A stretch of DNA of 64,000 nucleotides from Solirubrobacter pauli. Lineage in GTDB: Bacteria > Actinomycetota > Thermoleophilia > Solirubrobacterales > Solirubrobacteraceae. The notes under the pieces were generated by a model that worked only from the letters and a program-made list of their open reading frames with translations, did not search any database and was not told where the DNA came from. The position numbers and the translations under genes were made by a program. The DNA lies in assembly GCF_003633755.1 (NCBI RefSeq), contig NZ_RBIL01000002.1, forward strand, positions 744,001 through 808,000. Direction: 5' to 3'. Each line of letters opens with the position of its first letter. The first letter of the stretch is position 1. Positions 35,028 through 41,959 of this stretch are shown here, piece after piece.

Positions 35028-36299
35028 ATGACACGCCGCCCGGAGATCGACATGGACCCCGCCACCAACGGCTGCCCTTGGGTGGCCAACCTCGCCAGCG
35101 AGGCACCCGTGGCTCCGGTCGCACCAGCCCCGCGCTCCGGCGGTCCGGACCCCCGTGAGGTCCGCGAGTTCTTCGAGCAGTACCAGGCGTACACGGGCAT
35201 GGACGACGCCGCGCTGGCCGCGCGCGTCGCGCAGGTCGCGGCGGAGATCCAGGCCACGGGCACCTACACGCACGCCACCGACGAGCTGACCGTCGGCGCG
35301 AAGCTCGCCTGGTACAACCACAGCCGCTGCGTCGGCAAGCTCTACTGGCGGTCGCTGACCGTCCGCGACTGCCGTGACGTCACGACCCCCGAGGGCATGC
35401 GCGACGAGTGCTTCGAGCACCAGCGCGTGGTCCACAACGGCGGCCGGATCAAGCCGACCATCACGGTCTTCGCGCCGGACGCGCCCGGCAAGCCCAGCGC
35501 GCGCATCCGCAACGGCCAGATCGTCGCGTACGCCGGCTACCGCAACGCCGACGGCACGGTCCTCGGCGACGGCGGCGCGACCGAGCTCACCGACCTGGCG
35601 CTCAGCCTCGGCTGGGAGCCGGAGGAGCGGACGCCGTTCGACGTGCTGCCGCTGATCGTCGAGACGCCGGACGGCGAGCTGAGCGCGCACCCGGTGCCGG
35701 ACGAGATCCTGTGGGAGATCGACATCGAGCATCCGACGCTTCCGGGCCTCGCCGACCTCGGGCTCAAGTGGTACGGCTTCCCGAGCATCGCGGCCAAGGG
35801 GATGACGATCGGCGGCATCACGTACCCGACGTCGCCCTTCACCGGGTGGTACCTCGCGCCCGAGATCAGCGCCCGCGACTTCAGCGACGAGTACCGGTAC
35901 AACCTGCTGCCCGAGATCGCCGACGCGTTCGGGATCGACCGCAGCGACCGCCGCTCGCTGTGGCAGGACAAGACGGTCATCGAGCTCACCCAGGCCGTGC
36001 TGCACTCCTACGACAAGGCCGGCATGCGGATGGACGACCACTACACGGCCACGGAGAAGTTCCAGAAGTGGGTCGAGGCGGAGGCCCGTCGCGGCCGGAC
36101 CGTCGACGCCGAGTGGTCCTGGATGATCCCGCCGATCTCGGCCTCGCTGACGCCGGTGTTCCACACCGAGTACCAGAACGAGTACAAGCTGCCGAACTTC
36201 GTCCAGGTGCCGCTTGCGGCGGTCGTGGGCGAGGCCGACGCGGCCGAGCCCGCCGCCGCCGCGGTGTGCCCGTTCACCGGCGCGACCGCCTCCGTGTAG
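35028..36299 (+). CDS. Nitric oxide synthase oxygenase (stand-alone bacterial type)
   Basis: 423 aa. NOS oxygenase domain makes nitric oxide from L-arginine using haem and a pterin. Heme-thiolate Cys101 lies in LAWYNHSRCVGKLYW (family: AWRNxxRCIGRxxW; note Tyr96 for the usual Arg). The arginine-binding Glu279 is in GWYLAPEISARDF, and the pterin-stacking Trp region is WSWMIPPISASLTPVFH (about 363-379). There is no reductase domain, as in Bacillus/Deinococcus NOS, so electrons must come from a separate reductase. Both termini carry Cys-Pro pairs (C16-P17, C414-P415) outside the conserved core, reminiscent of haem-regulatory motifs. A second ATG (35052) is an alternative start. No pterin or reductase gene is adjacent. 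Confidence 0.9.
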   Translation: MTRRPEIDMDPATNGCPWVANLASEAPVAPVAPAPRSGGPDPREVREFFEQYQAYTGMDDAALAARVAQVAAEIQATGTYTHATDELTVGAKLAWYNHSRCVGKLYWRSLTVRDCRDVTTPEGMRDECFEHQRVVHNGGRIKPTITVFAPDAPGKPSARIRNGQIVAYAGYRNADGTVLGDGGATELTDLALSLGWEPEERTPFDVLPLIVETPDGELSAHPVPDEILWEIDIEHPTLPGLADLGLKWYGFPSIAAKGMTIGGITYPTSPFTGWYLAPEISARDFSDEYRYNLLPEIADAFGIDRSDRRSLWQDKTVIELTQAVLHSYDKAGMRMDDHYTATEKFQKWVEAEARRGRTVDAEWSWMIPPISASLTPVFHTEYQNEYKLPNFVQVPLAAVVGEADAAEPAAAAVCPFTGATASV

Positions 36300-36343
36300 C
36301 GCGCTCAACGTCCGTTCGGTTGCACGTGCGCCGGGCGCGCCTG

Positions 36344-36349
36344 TAGATT
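36344..36349 (+). promoter_or_regulatory. Putative -10 element (TAGATT)
   Basis: TAGATT ends 10 nt before ATG 36360 with no Shine-Dalgarno between. Confidence 0.35.
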
Positions 36350-36359
36350 GCCGCGGTCG

Positions 36360-36680
36360 ATGTTGTCCTCTCGCCGCGTGCTCATCTCCGCCGGTGCCGC
36401 CTTCATGGCCGCGTTGTCGGTGGCGAACGTGGTCGCGGGCAACGCGAGCGCCATGGAGATGGCGCTCTACGCGGCGCCGTTCCTCGCGATCGTCGGCCTG
36501 CTCGCCAGCGGCCGCTACGTCGCCGAGGACCGCATCCTCGCGATCTACCGGTCGCGGCCACGGCCGCGGCGCCGGAGCGCGTCCCGCCGCTGGCCGAGCA
36601 TCGCCGAGCTGCCCTTCAGCGCCGGTGTCGAGCGCGCGCCGTGGTCCCTGCGCGGACCACCCGCCGCCTGCGCCGCCTGA
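36360..36680 (+). CDS. Small two-helix membrane protein
   Basis: 106 aa. Two hydrophobic segments (VLISAGAAFMAALSVANVVA and MEMALYAAPFLAIVGLLAS) are followed by a strongly basic, Pro-rich cytoplasmic tail (RSRPRPRRRSASRRW). No family recognised. The basic tail may be partly non-conserved. It stands alone between the NOS gene and the next secreted-protein pair. Confidence 0.6.
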   Translation: MLSSRRVLISAGAAFMAALSVANVVAGNASAMEMALYAAPFLAIVGLLASGRYVAEDRILAIYRSRPRPRRRSASRRWPSIAELPFSAGVERAPWSLRGPPAACAA

Positions 36681-36767
36681 CGTAGCTCGCCGTTCCGCGT
36701 CCGCGCACGTCCGTGCGCGTCGACGCCCATCTCCCATCTCGAATACTGACCGGAGGACGTCGCAACG

Positions 36768-37904
36768 ATGTTCCGCTCCGGGGCCCTCGCGGCCGGCGCG
36801 TCCGTAGCGCTGGCGGCGTCCGTGGCCCTTTCCGCATCCACGGCCGTGGCGGCTCCGCCACCGCCGTGCAACAACGCACCCCAGATCACCGACGCCACGG
36901 CCGACGGGCATCACCCGCCCACGGACGTGCTCGCGGCGTGGTGGACCGAAGGCGCCGGCCGGCTGCAGGCCGTGATCCGCGTCTACGCCGGCACGCCGGC
37001 GGCCGAGCACGACGAGGCCGAGACCCCCGGTGCGGGCTACGCCTTCGTGTTCACCGTCGCCGGGCAGACGCGGTACGTCCGCGCGACGCTCCCGGTCAAC
37101 GGCGCCGCCACGTTCGACCACGGCACCTACACGCCGGTCGGTGGGTTCGCCAGCCAGGGCGCGACGACCGGGGTGGTCGAGAGCGGCGTCAACGGCACGG
37201 TCACGATCGACGTCCCCGGCGTGGCCGCGGGCGCGTCGCTCACGGGCACGTACGTCATCACCTACGACGGCATCAACGGCGCCGAGACGACCTGGGTCGA
37301 CCACGCGCCGGGCGGTGCGCTGCCGACCGACCCGGCCGTCGGGGCCGACTACGTCGTCGGCTCGTGCGGCGCCGCGGCGCCGAGCGCGACCACCACCGCC
37401 GTCCAGCTCATCGCGCCGAGCCGCGTCACGGGCCGCAAGACCGTGACGGTCACGGGCAAGGTCGTGCCCGCACGGGCCGGCGTGCCCGTGGCGATCACCC
37501 GGACCGCGAACCGGCGGGCCACGGTCACGCGCGTCACGAGCGCGGCCGACGGCTCGTTCTCCGCCCGGATCGCGATCTCCGAGACCTCCGACCTGCGCGC
37601 CGTCGCCGAGACGATCGGCTCCCCCGAGCTGACCGTCACGGCCCGCAGCACGGTGAAGATCAAGGTCCGCAACCGCAAGGACGGGTCGGCCGTCGTGACC
37701 GGCACCGTCAACCCGAAGCTCCCCGGCCGGATCCAGTGGCTGCGCTCGAACGCGGTCACCCCCTCCGCCCGCACCACTACCCGCGCCGGCGGGACGTTCA
37801 CGTTGCGCCTCAAGAAGCCGAAGCGCGGCCGCTACCAGGCCGTGTTCATCCCGTCGAACGGGCGCGCCGAGCGCTCGACGTCCAACACAGGAGTCATCCG
37901 ATGA
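36768..37904 (+). CDS. Secreted beta-rich protein, function unknown (first of a pair)
   Basis: 378 aa. Signal peptide ends AVAA-PPPP. Residues about 36-205 form a beta-rich domain with one internal disulphide candidate (Cys39 and a Cys in YVVGSCGAAAP). The C-terminal about 170 residues are two fibronectin/carboxypeptidase-regulatory-like beta modules (VTGKVVPARAGVPVAITRTA; VTGTVNPKLPGRIQWLRSNA), ending with a Lys/Arg-rich strand. ATG overlap (ATGA) couples it to the next gene, so the two secreted proteins are made together. No catalytic motif seen. GGAGG lies 11 nt before the start. Confidence 0.65.
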   Translation: MFRSGALAAGASVALAASVALSASTAVAAPPPPCNNAPQITDATADGHHPPTDVLAAWWTEGAGRLQAVIRVYAGTPAAEHDEAETPGAGYAFVFTVAGQTRYVRATLPVNGAATFDHGTYTPVGGFASQGATTGVVESGVNGTVTIDVPGVAAGASLTGTYVITYDGINGAETTWVDHAPGGALPTDPAVGADYVVGSCGAAAPSATTTAVQLIAPSRVTGRKTVTVTGKVVPARAGVPVAITRTANRRATVTRVTSAADGSFSARIAISETSDLRAVAETIGSPELTVTARSTVKIKVRNRKDGSAVVTGTVNPKLPGRIQWLRSNAVTPSARTTTRAGGTFTLRLKKPKRGRYQAVFIPSNGRAERSTSNTGVIR

Positions 37905-38992
37905 AGCTGTCCCGTTCCGTCGCGCTCGGCGTGCTCACCGCCCTTGCGGTCCCGGCCATCGCCGCCGCGCACCCGGCCGTGTACACGAGCCAGCAGTACG
38001 TCCTCCGTCCCGGGGACACGTGCCGCATCACGGACGCCGTGGCCAACGACGCGTGCATCACGGACAACCAGCGCACGACTTACGCGGTCGGCAACGACGG
38101 GTTCGCCATGGCCTTCACCGAGGGCACGATCGCCAACCCCGTCGGCGCGACGTCGGAGACCAACGGGGCGCCCGCCGGCCGCGGCATGATCAACTACCGC
38201 TTCCTCCCGGGCACCTGGCGGGGGACGGCCACGCCGGCCAACCGCGAGCTCTGGCTCGCCTACGGCCCGGCGCAGACCGAGCTGCAGCCGCACGCCACCT
38301 GCCTGGAGGCCGCCTGGGACACCCCGGCGAACATCCTCGCCTGGCAGGAGGACCCGTTCTACGACTACATCCCGTGGCAGAAGACCGCGGTCGGCATCGG
38401 CGACGAGCCCGCGAAGTGGATCGCGGTCGTCAAGAACGTCACCGGCGTGGACCTCACGACGCTGAACACGGCGGCCGAGTTCGAGGCGGCGTGCGAGGCG
38501 CCGGCCGTCGGGGGCACGTACTACGCAGCCGACGCGTCCTCGAAGATCACCAGCGCGCTCGAGAAGCAGATCACCGACCCGCTCCAGAGCCAGATCACCA
38601 CGCTGCAGACCAGCCTCACGACGCTGCAGGGCCAGAAGGCGGCGGTCGACGCGCAGCTCGCCGCGGCGCTCGCGCCCAAGCCGCGCGCGCTCGCGCTCAC
38701 GCTGTCGGCCAAGAAGTTCGACCAGGGCGTCGCGATGGTCACCGGCAACCCCGGCACGACCGTCACGGTCCGCGCGCGGCTCTCCGCGGCCACCGCGAAG
38801 AAGCTGAAGATCGCCCGCACGATCTCCAGCAAGAAGGCGACGATCAACGCGGACGGCGCCGCGCTCGTGAACCTGGGCCTGACCGCCAAGGCGGCCAAGG
38901 CCATCGACAAGCACCGCCCCTCGTTGAAGGTGACGATCGACGCCGTCGGCGGCGGCGTCACGAAGACCGCCACGGGCACGCTCACCCGCTAG
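37901..38992 (+). CDS. Secreted protein with coiled coil and cationic beta tail (second of a pair)
   Basis: 363 aa. Signal peptide (MKLSRSVALGVLTALAVPAI, AAA-H). The N-terminal 200 residues include cysteines in RPGDTCRITDAVANDACITD and aromatic-rich LPGTWRGTATPANRELWLAY. A short coiled coil (about 215-255: KITSALEKQITDPLQSQITT continuing LQTSLTTLQGQ) leads to a final domain with Lys-rich strands (LSAKKFDQGVAMVTG, AATAKKLKIARTISSKKATI), of a kind repeated in surface proteins of this lineage. The coiled coil suggests oligomerisation. Followed by a strong terminator. Unknown function. Confidence 0.65.
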   Translation: MKLSRSVALGVLTALAVPAIAAAHPAVYTSQQYVLRPGDTCRITDAVANDACITDNQRTTYAVGNDGFAMAFTEGTIANPVGATSETNGAPAGRGMINYRFLPGTWRGTATPANRELWLAYGPAQTELQPHATCLEAAWDTPANILAWQEDPFYDYIPWQKTAVGIGDEPAKWIAVVKNVTGVDLTTLNTAAEFEAACEAPAVGGTYYAADASSKITSALEKQITDPLQSQITTLQTSLTTLQGQKAAVDAQLAAALAPKPRALALTLSAKKFDQGVAMVTGNPGTTVTVRARLSAATAKKLKIARTISSKKATINADGAALVNLGLTAKAAKAIDKHRPSLKVTIDAVGGGVTKTATGTLTR

Positions 38993-39004
38993 TCATCGCG
39001 CTTA

Positions 39005-39032
39005 CGGCGGCGCCCGCAGCCGGGCGCCGCCG
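39005..39032 (+). terminator. Hairpin terminator
   Basis: A perfect 12-bp stem CGGCGGCGCCCG / CGGGCGCCGCCG with a CAGC loop, 12 nt after the stop of the secreted pair. Confidence 0.75.
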
Positions 39033-39035
39033 GGG

Positions 39036-39041
39036 TAGCGA
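39036..39041 (+). promoter_or_regulatory. Putative -10 (GGGGTAGCGA), leaderless start
   Basis: TAGCGA ends 6 nt before ATG 39048, right after the terminator. The 11-mer CCGGGGTAGCG (39030-39040) recurs identically at 56811-56821 upstream of another start codon at a similar distance. Confidence 0.45.
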
Positions 39042-39047
39042 CCGCGC

Positions 39048-39512
39048 ATGGTCAAGACGCCGAGCGTGCTCCTCGGAATCGGGCTGGGCGGCTTCGTGGA
39101 CGGGATCGTCCTCCACCAGCTGCTCCAGTGGCATCACCTGCTGAGCGACGCGGGTGAGCCGATGACGACCGTCGCCGGCCTCGAGGCCAACACCCTCGCC
39201 GACGGCGTCTTCCACGTCGCCACCTGGATCTGCGTGGCGGTCGGGTCGTGGCTGATGTTCCGCGCCTGGCAGGACGGCAGGATCGCGCCGCCGTGGCGCG
39301 CGCACGTCGGCCTGCTCCTCGTCGGCTGGGGCGCCTTCAACCTGGTCGAGGGCCTGGTCGACCACCAGATCCTCGGCGTCCACCACGTGCGCGACGACAT
39401 CGGCGCGCCGCTCGGGTGGGACCTCGCGTTCCTGGGCTTCGGCGCGCTGCTCGTGCTCGCGGGCCTCGCGCTGATGCGGACGCCGCAGGCGGTGACCGCG
39501 CGCGCCCGTTAG
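39048..39512 (+). CDS. DUF2243 membrane protein
   Basis: 154 aa, four hydrophobic helices. It shows the DUF2243 hallmark GGFVDGIVLHQLLQWHHLLS (about 14-33) and a second GWGAFNLVEGLVDHQILGVH block. Histidine-rich membrane segments suggest metal or haem coordination, but no function is established for the family. Its TAG stop forms part of the TAGGCT hexamer that precedes the next gene. Confidence 0.88.
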   Translation: MVKTPSVLLGIGLGGFVDGIVLHQLLQWHHLLSDAGEPMTTVAGLEANTLADGVFHVATWICVAVGSWLMFRAWQDGRIAPPWRAHVGLLLVGWGAFNLVEGLVDHQILGVHHVRDDIGAPLGWDLAFLGFGALLVLAGLALMRTPQAVTARAR

Positions 39513-39515
39513 GCT
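39510..39515 (+). promoter_or_regulatory. Putative -10 (TAGGCT) overlapping a stop codon, leaderless start
   Basis: TAGGCT ends 8 nt before GTG 39524. The surrounding sequence GTTAGGCTCNCGCGTC then (A/G)TGGAG is nearly identical to that at 16398-16418. Confidence 0.5.
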
Positions 39516-39523
39516 CGCGCGTC

Positions 39524-40267
39524 GTGGAGATCGCGAAGGGCGTCCATCGGATCGGGCCGACCCGCAAGGGCTGGAAGCTCGGCGGCTACGCGCAGTGCTA
39601 CCTGATCGACGACGAGAGCGGCGGGCTCGTCCTGGTCGACGCCGGGTACGAGCACGACGGGCACCGGATCCTCGAGTACCTGTGGCGGATCGGGCGCACG
39701 CCGGCCGACATCACCGACCTCGCGCTCACGCACGCGCACCGGTCGCACCTGGGCGCGGTGGCGGCGCTCAAGCGGCTCAACCCGCGGATGACCATCCACG
39801 CGCACGCGTGGGAGGCGGACATCGTCGCCGGCCACCGGATGGCGCAGCCGATGCCGTTCCGCCCACTGCGGCCGCTGACGATCTACCCGATGCGGATCGG
39901 GTCGCTGATCAACTACGACGCGCACCGCGGCTGCCCGGTCGACGCGCTGCTGCATGACGTCGACGGCCAGCGGATCGGCCCGCTCGAGGTGATCCAGACG
40001 CAGGGCCACACGCCCGGCAGCGTCTCCTTCCTCTGGCGCGAGCGCGGCGTGCTGGCCGTGGGCGACGCCGTCGCGACCTGGCCGAAGCTCGACGCCGGCT
40101 GGCCGGGGTTCAACCTCGATGAGGCGCGCTACCAGCGGTCACTGCAGAAGATCGTGTCGCTCGAGCCGAAGATCGTGCTCACCGGCCACGGGCTGCCCGT
40201 GACCGAGAACACCACGCAGAAGCTCGAGTCGCTGCTCAAGGGCCCGTACTGGCCGGCCAGGTCTTGA
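39524..40267 (+). CDS. MBL-fold metallohydrolase with altered metal motif
   Basis: 247 aa, GTG start. Metallo-beta-lactamase fold: LVDAGYEHDG, then THAHRSHLG (residues 69-77) where HxHxDH is expected, GHTPGSVSF, VGDAVATW and TGHGLPV. The Asp of HxHxDH is Ser74, so one of the two metal sites probably lacks its ligand; other His/Asp ligands are present. Members hydrolyse thioesters, lactones or act as redox enzymes. The C-terminus overlaps the convergent haem-dioxygenase-like gene by 32 bp. Could be a single-metal enzyme. Confidence 0.8.
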   Translation: MEIAKGVHRIGPTRKGWKLGGYAQCYLIDDESGGLVLVDAGYEHDGHRILEYLWRIGRTPADITDLALTHAHRSHLGAVAALKRLNPRMTIHAHAWEADIVAGHRMAQPMPFRPLRPLTIYPMRIGSLINYDAHRGCPVDALLHDVDGQRIGPLEVIQTQGHTPGSVSFLWRERGVLAVGDAVATWPKLDAGWPGFNLDEARYQRSLQKIVSLEPKIVLTGHGLPVTENTTQKLESLLKGPYWPARS

Positions 40268-41939
40268 ACGGGTTCGCGGCCGGCGCCAGCTCCGGGTAGT
40301 GGCGGCGCAGCACGTCGCCCATCGTCGTCTCCTCGATCCAGCGCAGCCCGACCGGCGTGTAGGTCTCCGGGGTGTACGCGTCGGTGAAGAACCGGTCGCT
40401 CTGCAGCCGGCGTGAGGCCATCAGCAGGAAGATGCGGAACGCGGTCTCGCTGAACGCGAAGCCGCGCGGCTTGGGCTCGGCGTAGAGCCCGACGACGGCG
40501 TCGACGGCATCGAGGTCGCCGCCGTACAGGTCGCGGATGGCGGCGGCGGTCTTCGCGTCGCCGCCCGCGAGCTCCTCGAACGTCGTCGGGACCGGCATCC
40601 GCAGCAGCTGGCGGAACGCCGTGTACCGCGGGACGCCCGTCTCACGCGCGCGCACGATGTCGGCGGCCGCGAGGTCGATCGGGGGCAGGCCGCCGATCCG
40701 CTCCCACCGGCGCATCGTCTCCGGGTAGTTGAACAGCTCGATCTGCCCGGGCGGCTGGGTGCCGAGCGCTCGAAGGGCGCTCGCGACGCCGCCGACCTCG
40801 TTGATGCGGTCCCGCGGCTGGCTGATCCGGCCGGGCTGGAGCGCCAGCTCGCGGAGGTTGAAGGTGTGCGGCCCGAACGTGTAGTCGTCCGGCATCAGCG
40901 GGTGCAGCCGGTAGACGGTCACGAACTCCTCGGTGAGCGCGTAGGGCACGCCGTGGTGGTCCGTGCGCGAACCCGGGATGCCGGACAGCACCTCGCTGGC
41001 GCCGATCCGGCCGTGGCGACGACGGGCGTTCGCACCGAGCAGCCCCCACCACGTGGCCTTGATCGCGCGCTCGGTCGTGGGGTGGCCGATGATCGCGGGC
41101 GTCCACTCGACGGTGTGGATCTTCGCCATCAGCGCGCTGTTGATCAGCCGGGCCTTCGCGTAGAGGCGGTCCGTGCGCCAGTGCGGGTACACCTCGCGCA
41201 ACCGGCCGACGATCGCGTTGTGCTCGCGCGCGAAGAGGATCTGCAGCAGCGCCAGGCCGACCCAGAGGCTCGCCTCGGGCGCGTTGAACGTCTTGGCCTC
41301 CTCCTCGATCTGGATCAGCAGCGCGTCGTCGACGAGGATGCCGCCGTCACCGGTCTGGATGTCGGACATGTACGGCTCGCGCGCGCCGTACAGCTGCGAC
41401 GCGTCCCACCAGTGCGTCTCGCGGGAGAGGAAGCTCGTGGGGGCGCTGTCCGGCACCGGGATCGCCTTGGGCAGCGGCATGTCCTCCTCGAGCATCCAGT
41501 CGCCGATCGAGGGCTCCTTCGCGTGGCTGAGCCAGTCGTGGACCTCGAACTGCAGCCAGGCGGCGGCGAGCACGTTGAGGTGGCTCGCGGGCAAGAAGGC
41601 GCGGCGGACCATCAGCGCGTCGCTGACCTCCCGCGGGTGCGGCGCGCCGAGCGGTTCCGGGTCCGGAAGCGCCGGGCCGTTGCGCCCGAACGGGGCGCGG
41701 ATGCTGCCCATGCCCGGCTCGCCGCGGTCGTTGTACGTGCCGTCGGGGAGCCGCTCCTCCCGCGCGACGGCGGGCTCCGGCTCGGTGACGGCCGGCACGC
41801 CGGTGTCGTAGAGGTTGCGCTCACGCAGCCGCTCCCGCAGCCCGACCAGCGTCGCGAGCCCGAGCGGGTACGGAAGCCGCTGCCACCCGAAGCGGCGCTG
41901 CAGTCGTTCGGCGATCGGCATCAGTGCCTTGACGAGCAT
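40236..41939 (-). CDS. Haem-dependent alpha-dioxygenase-like (animal peroxidase superfamily)
   Basis: 567 aa. The distal haem His134 lies in LQFEVHDWLSHAKEP and the proximal His346 in EEFVTVYRLHPLMPDDYTF. Tyr343, three residues before the proximal His, matches the catalytic tyrosyl-radical residue of plant fatty-acid alpha-dioxygenases (Tyr379/His382 spacing in PIOX/DOX). PRYTAFRQLLRMP further on is also a DOX-type segment. A fatty-acid 2-hydroperoxidation role is therefore more likely than generic peroxidase. ATG 41939 is preceded by GGAAGG at 9 nt; ATG 41948 is an alternative. The start lies only 20 bp from the divergent kinase gene. Confidence 0.82.
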   Translation of the reverse strand: MLVKALMPIAERLQRRFGWQRLPYPLGLATLVGLRERLRERNLYDTGVPAVTEPEPAVAREERLPDGTYNDRGEPGMGSIRAPFGRNGPALPDPEPLGAPHPREVSDALMVRRAFLPASHLNVLAAAWLQFEVHDWLSHAKEPSIGDWMLEEDMPLPKAIPVPDSAPTSFLSRETHWWDASQLYGAREPYMSDIQTGDGGILVDDALLIQIEEEAKTFNAPEASLWVGLALLQILFAREHNAIVGRLREVYPHWRTDRLYAKARLINSALMAKIHTVEWTPAIIGHPTTERAIKATWWGLLGANARRRHGRIGASEVLSGIPGSRTDHHGVPYALTEEFVTVYRLHPLMPDDYTFGPHTFNLRELALQPGRISQPRDRINEVGGVASALRALGTQPPGQIELFNYPETMRRWERIGGLPPIDLAAADIVRARETGVPRYTAFRQLLRMPVPTTFEELAGGDAKTAAAIRDLYGGDLDAVDAVVGLYAEPKPRGFAFSETAFRIFLLMASRRLQSDRFFTDAYTPETYTPVGLRWIEETTMGDVLRRHYPELAPAANPFKTWPASTGP

Positions 41940-41959
41940 GGGTGCCATCCTTCCACTCA

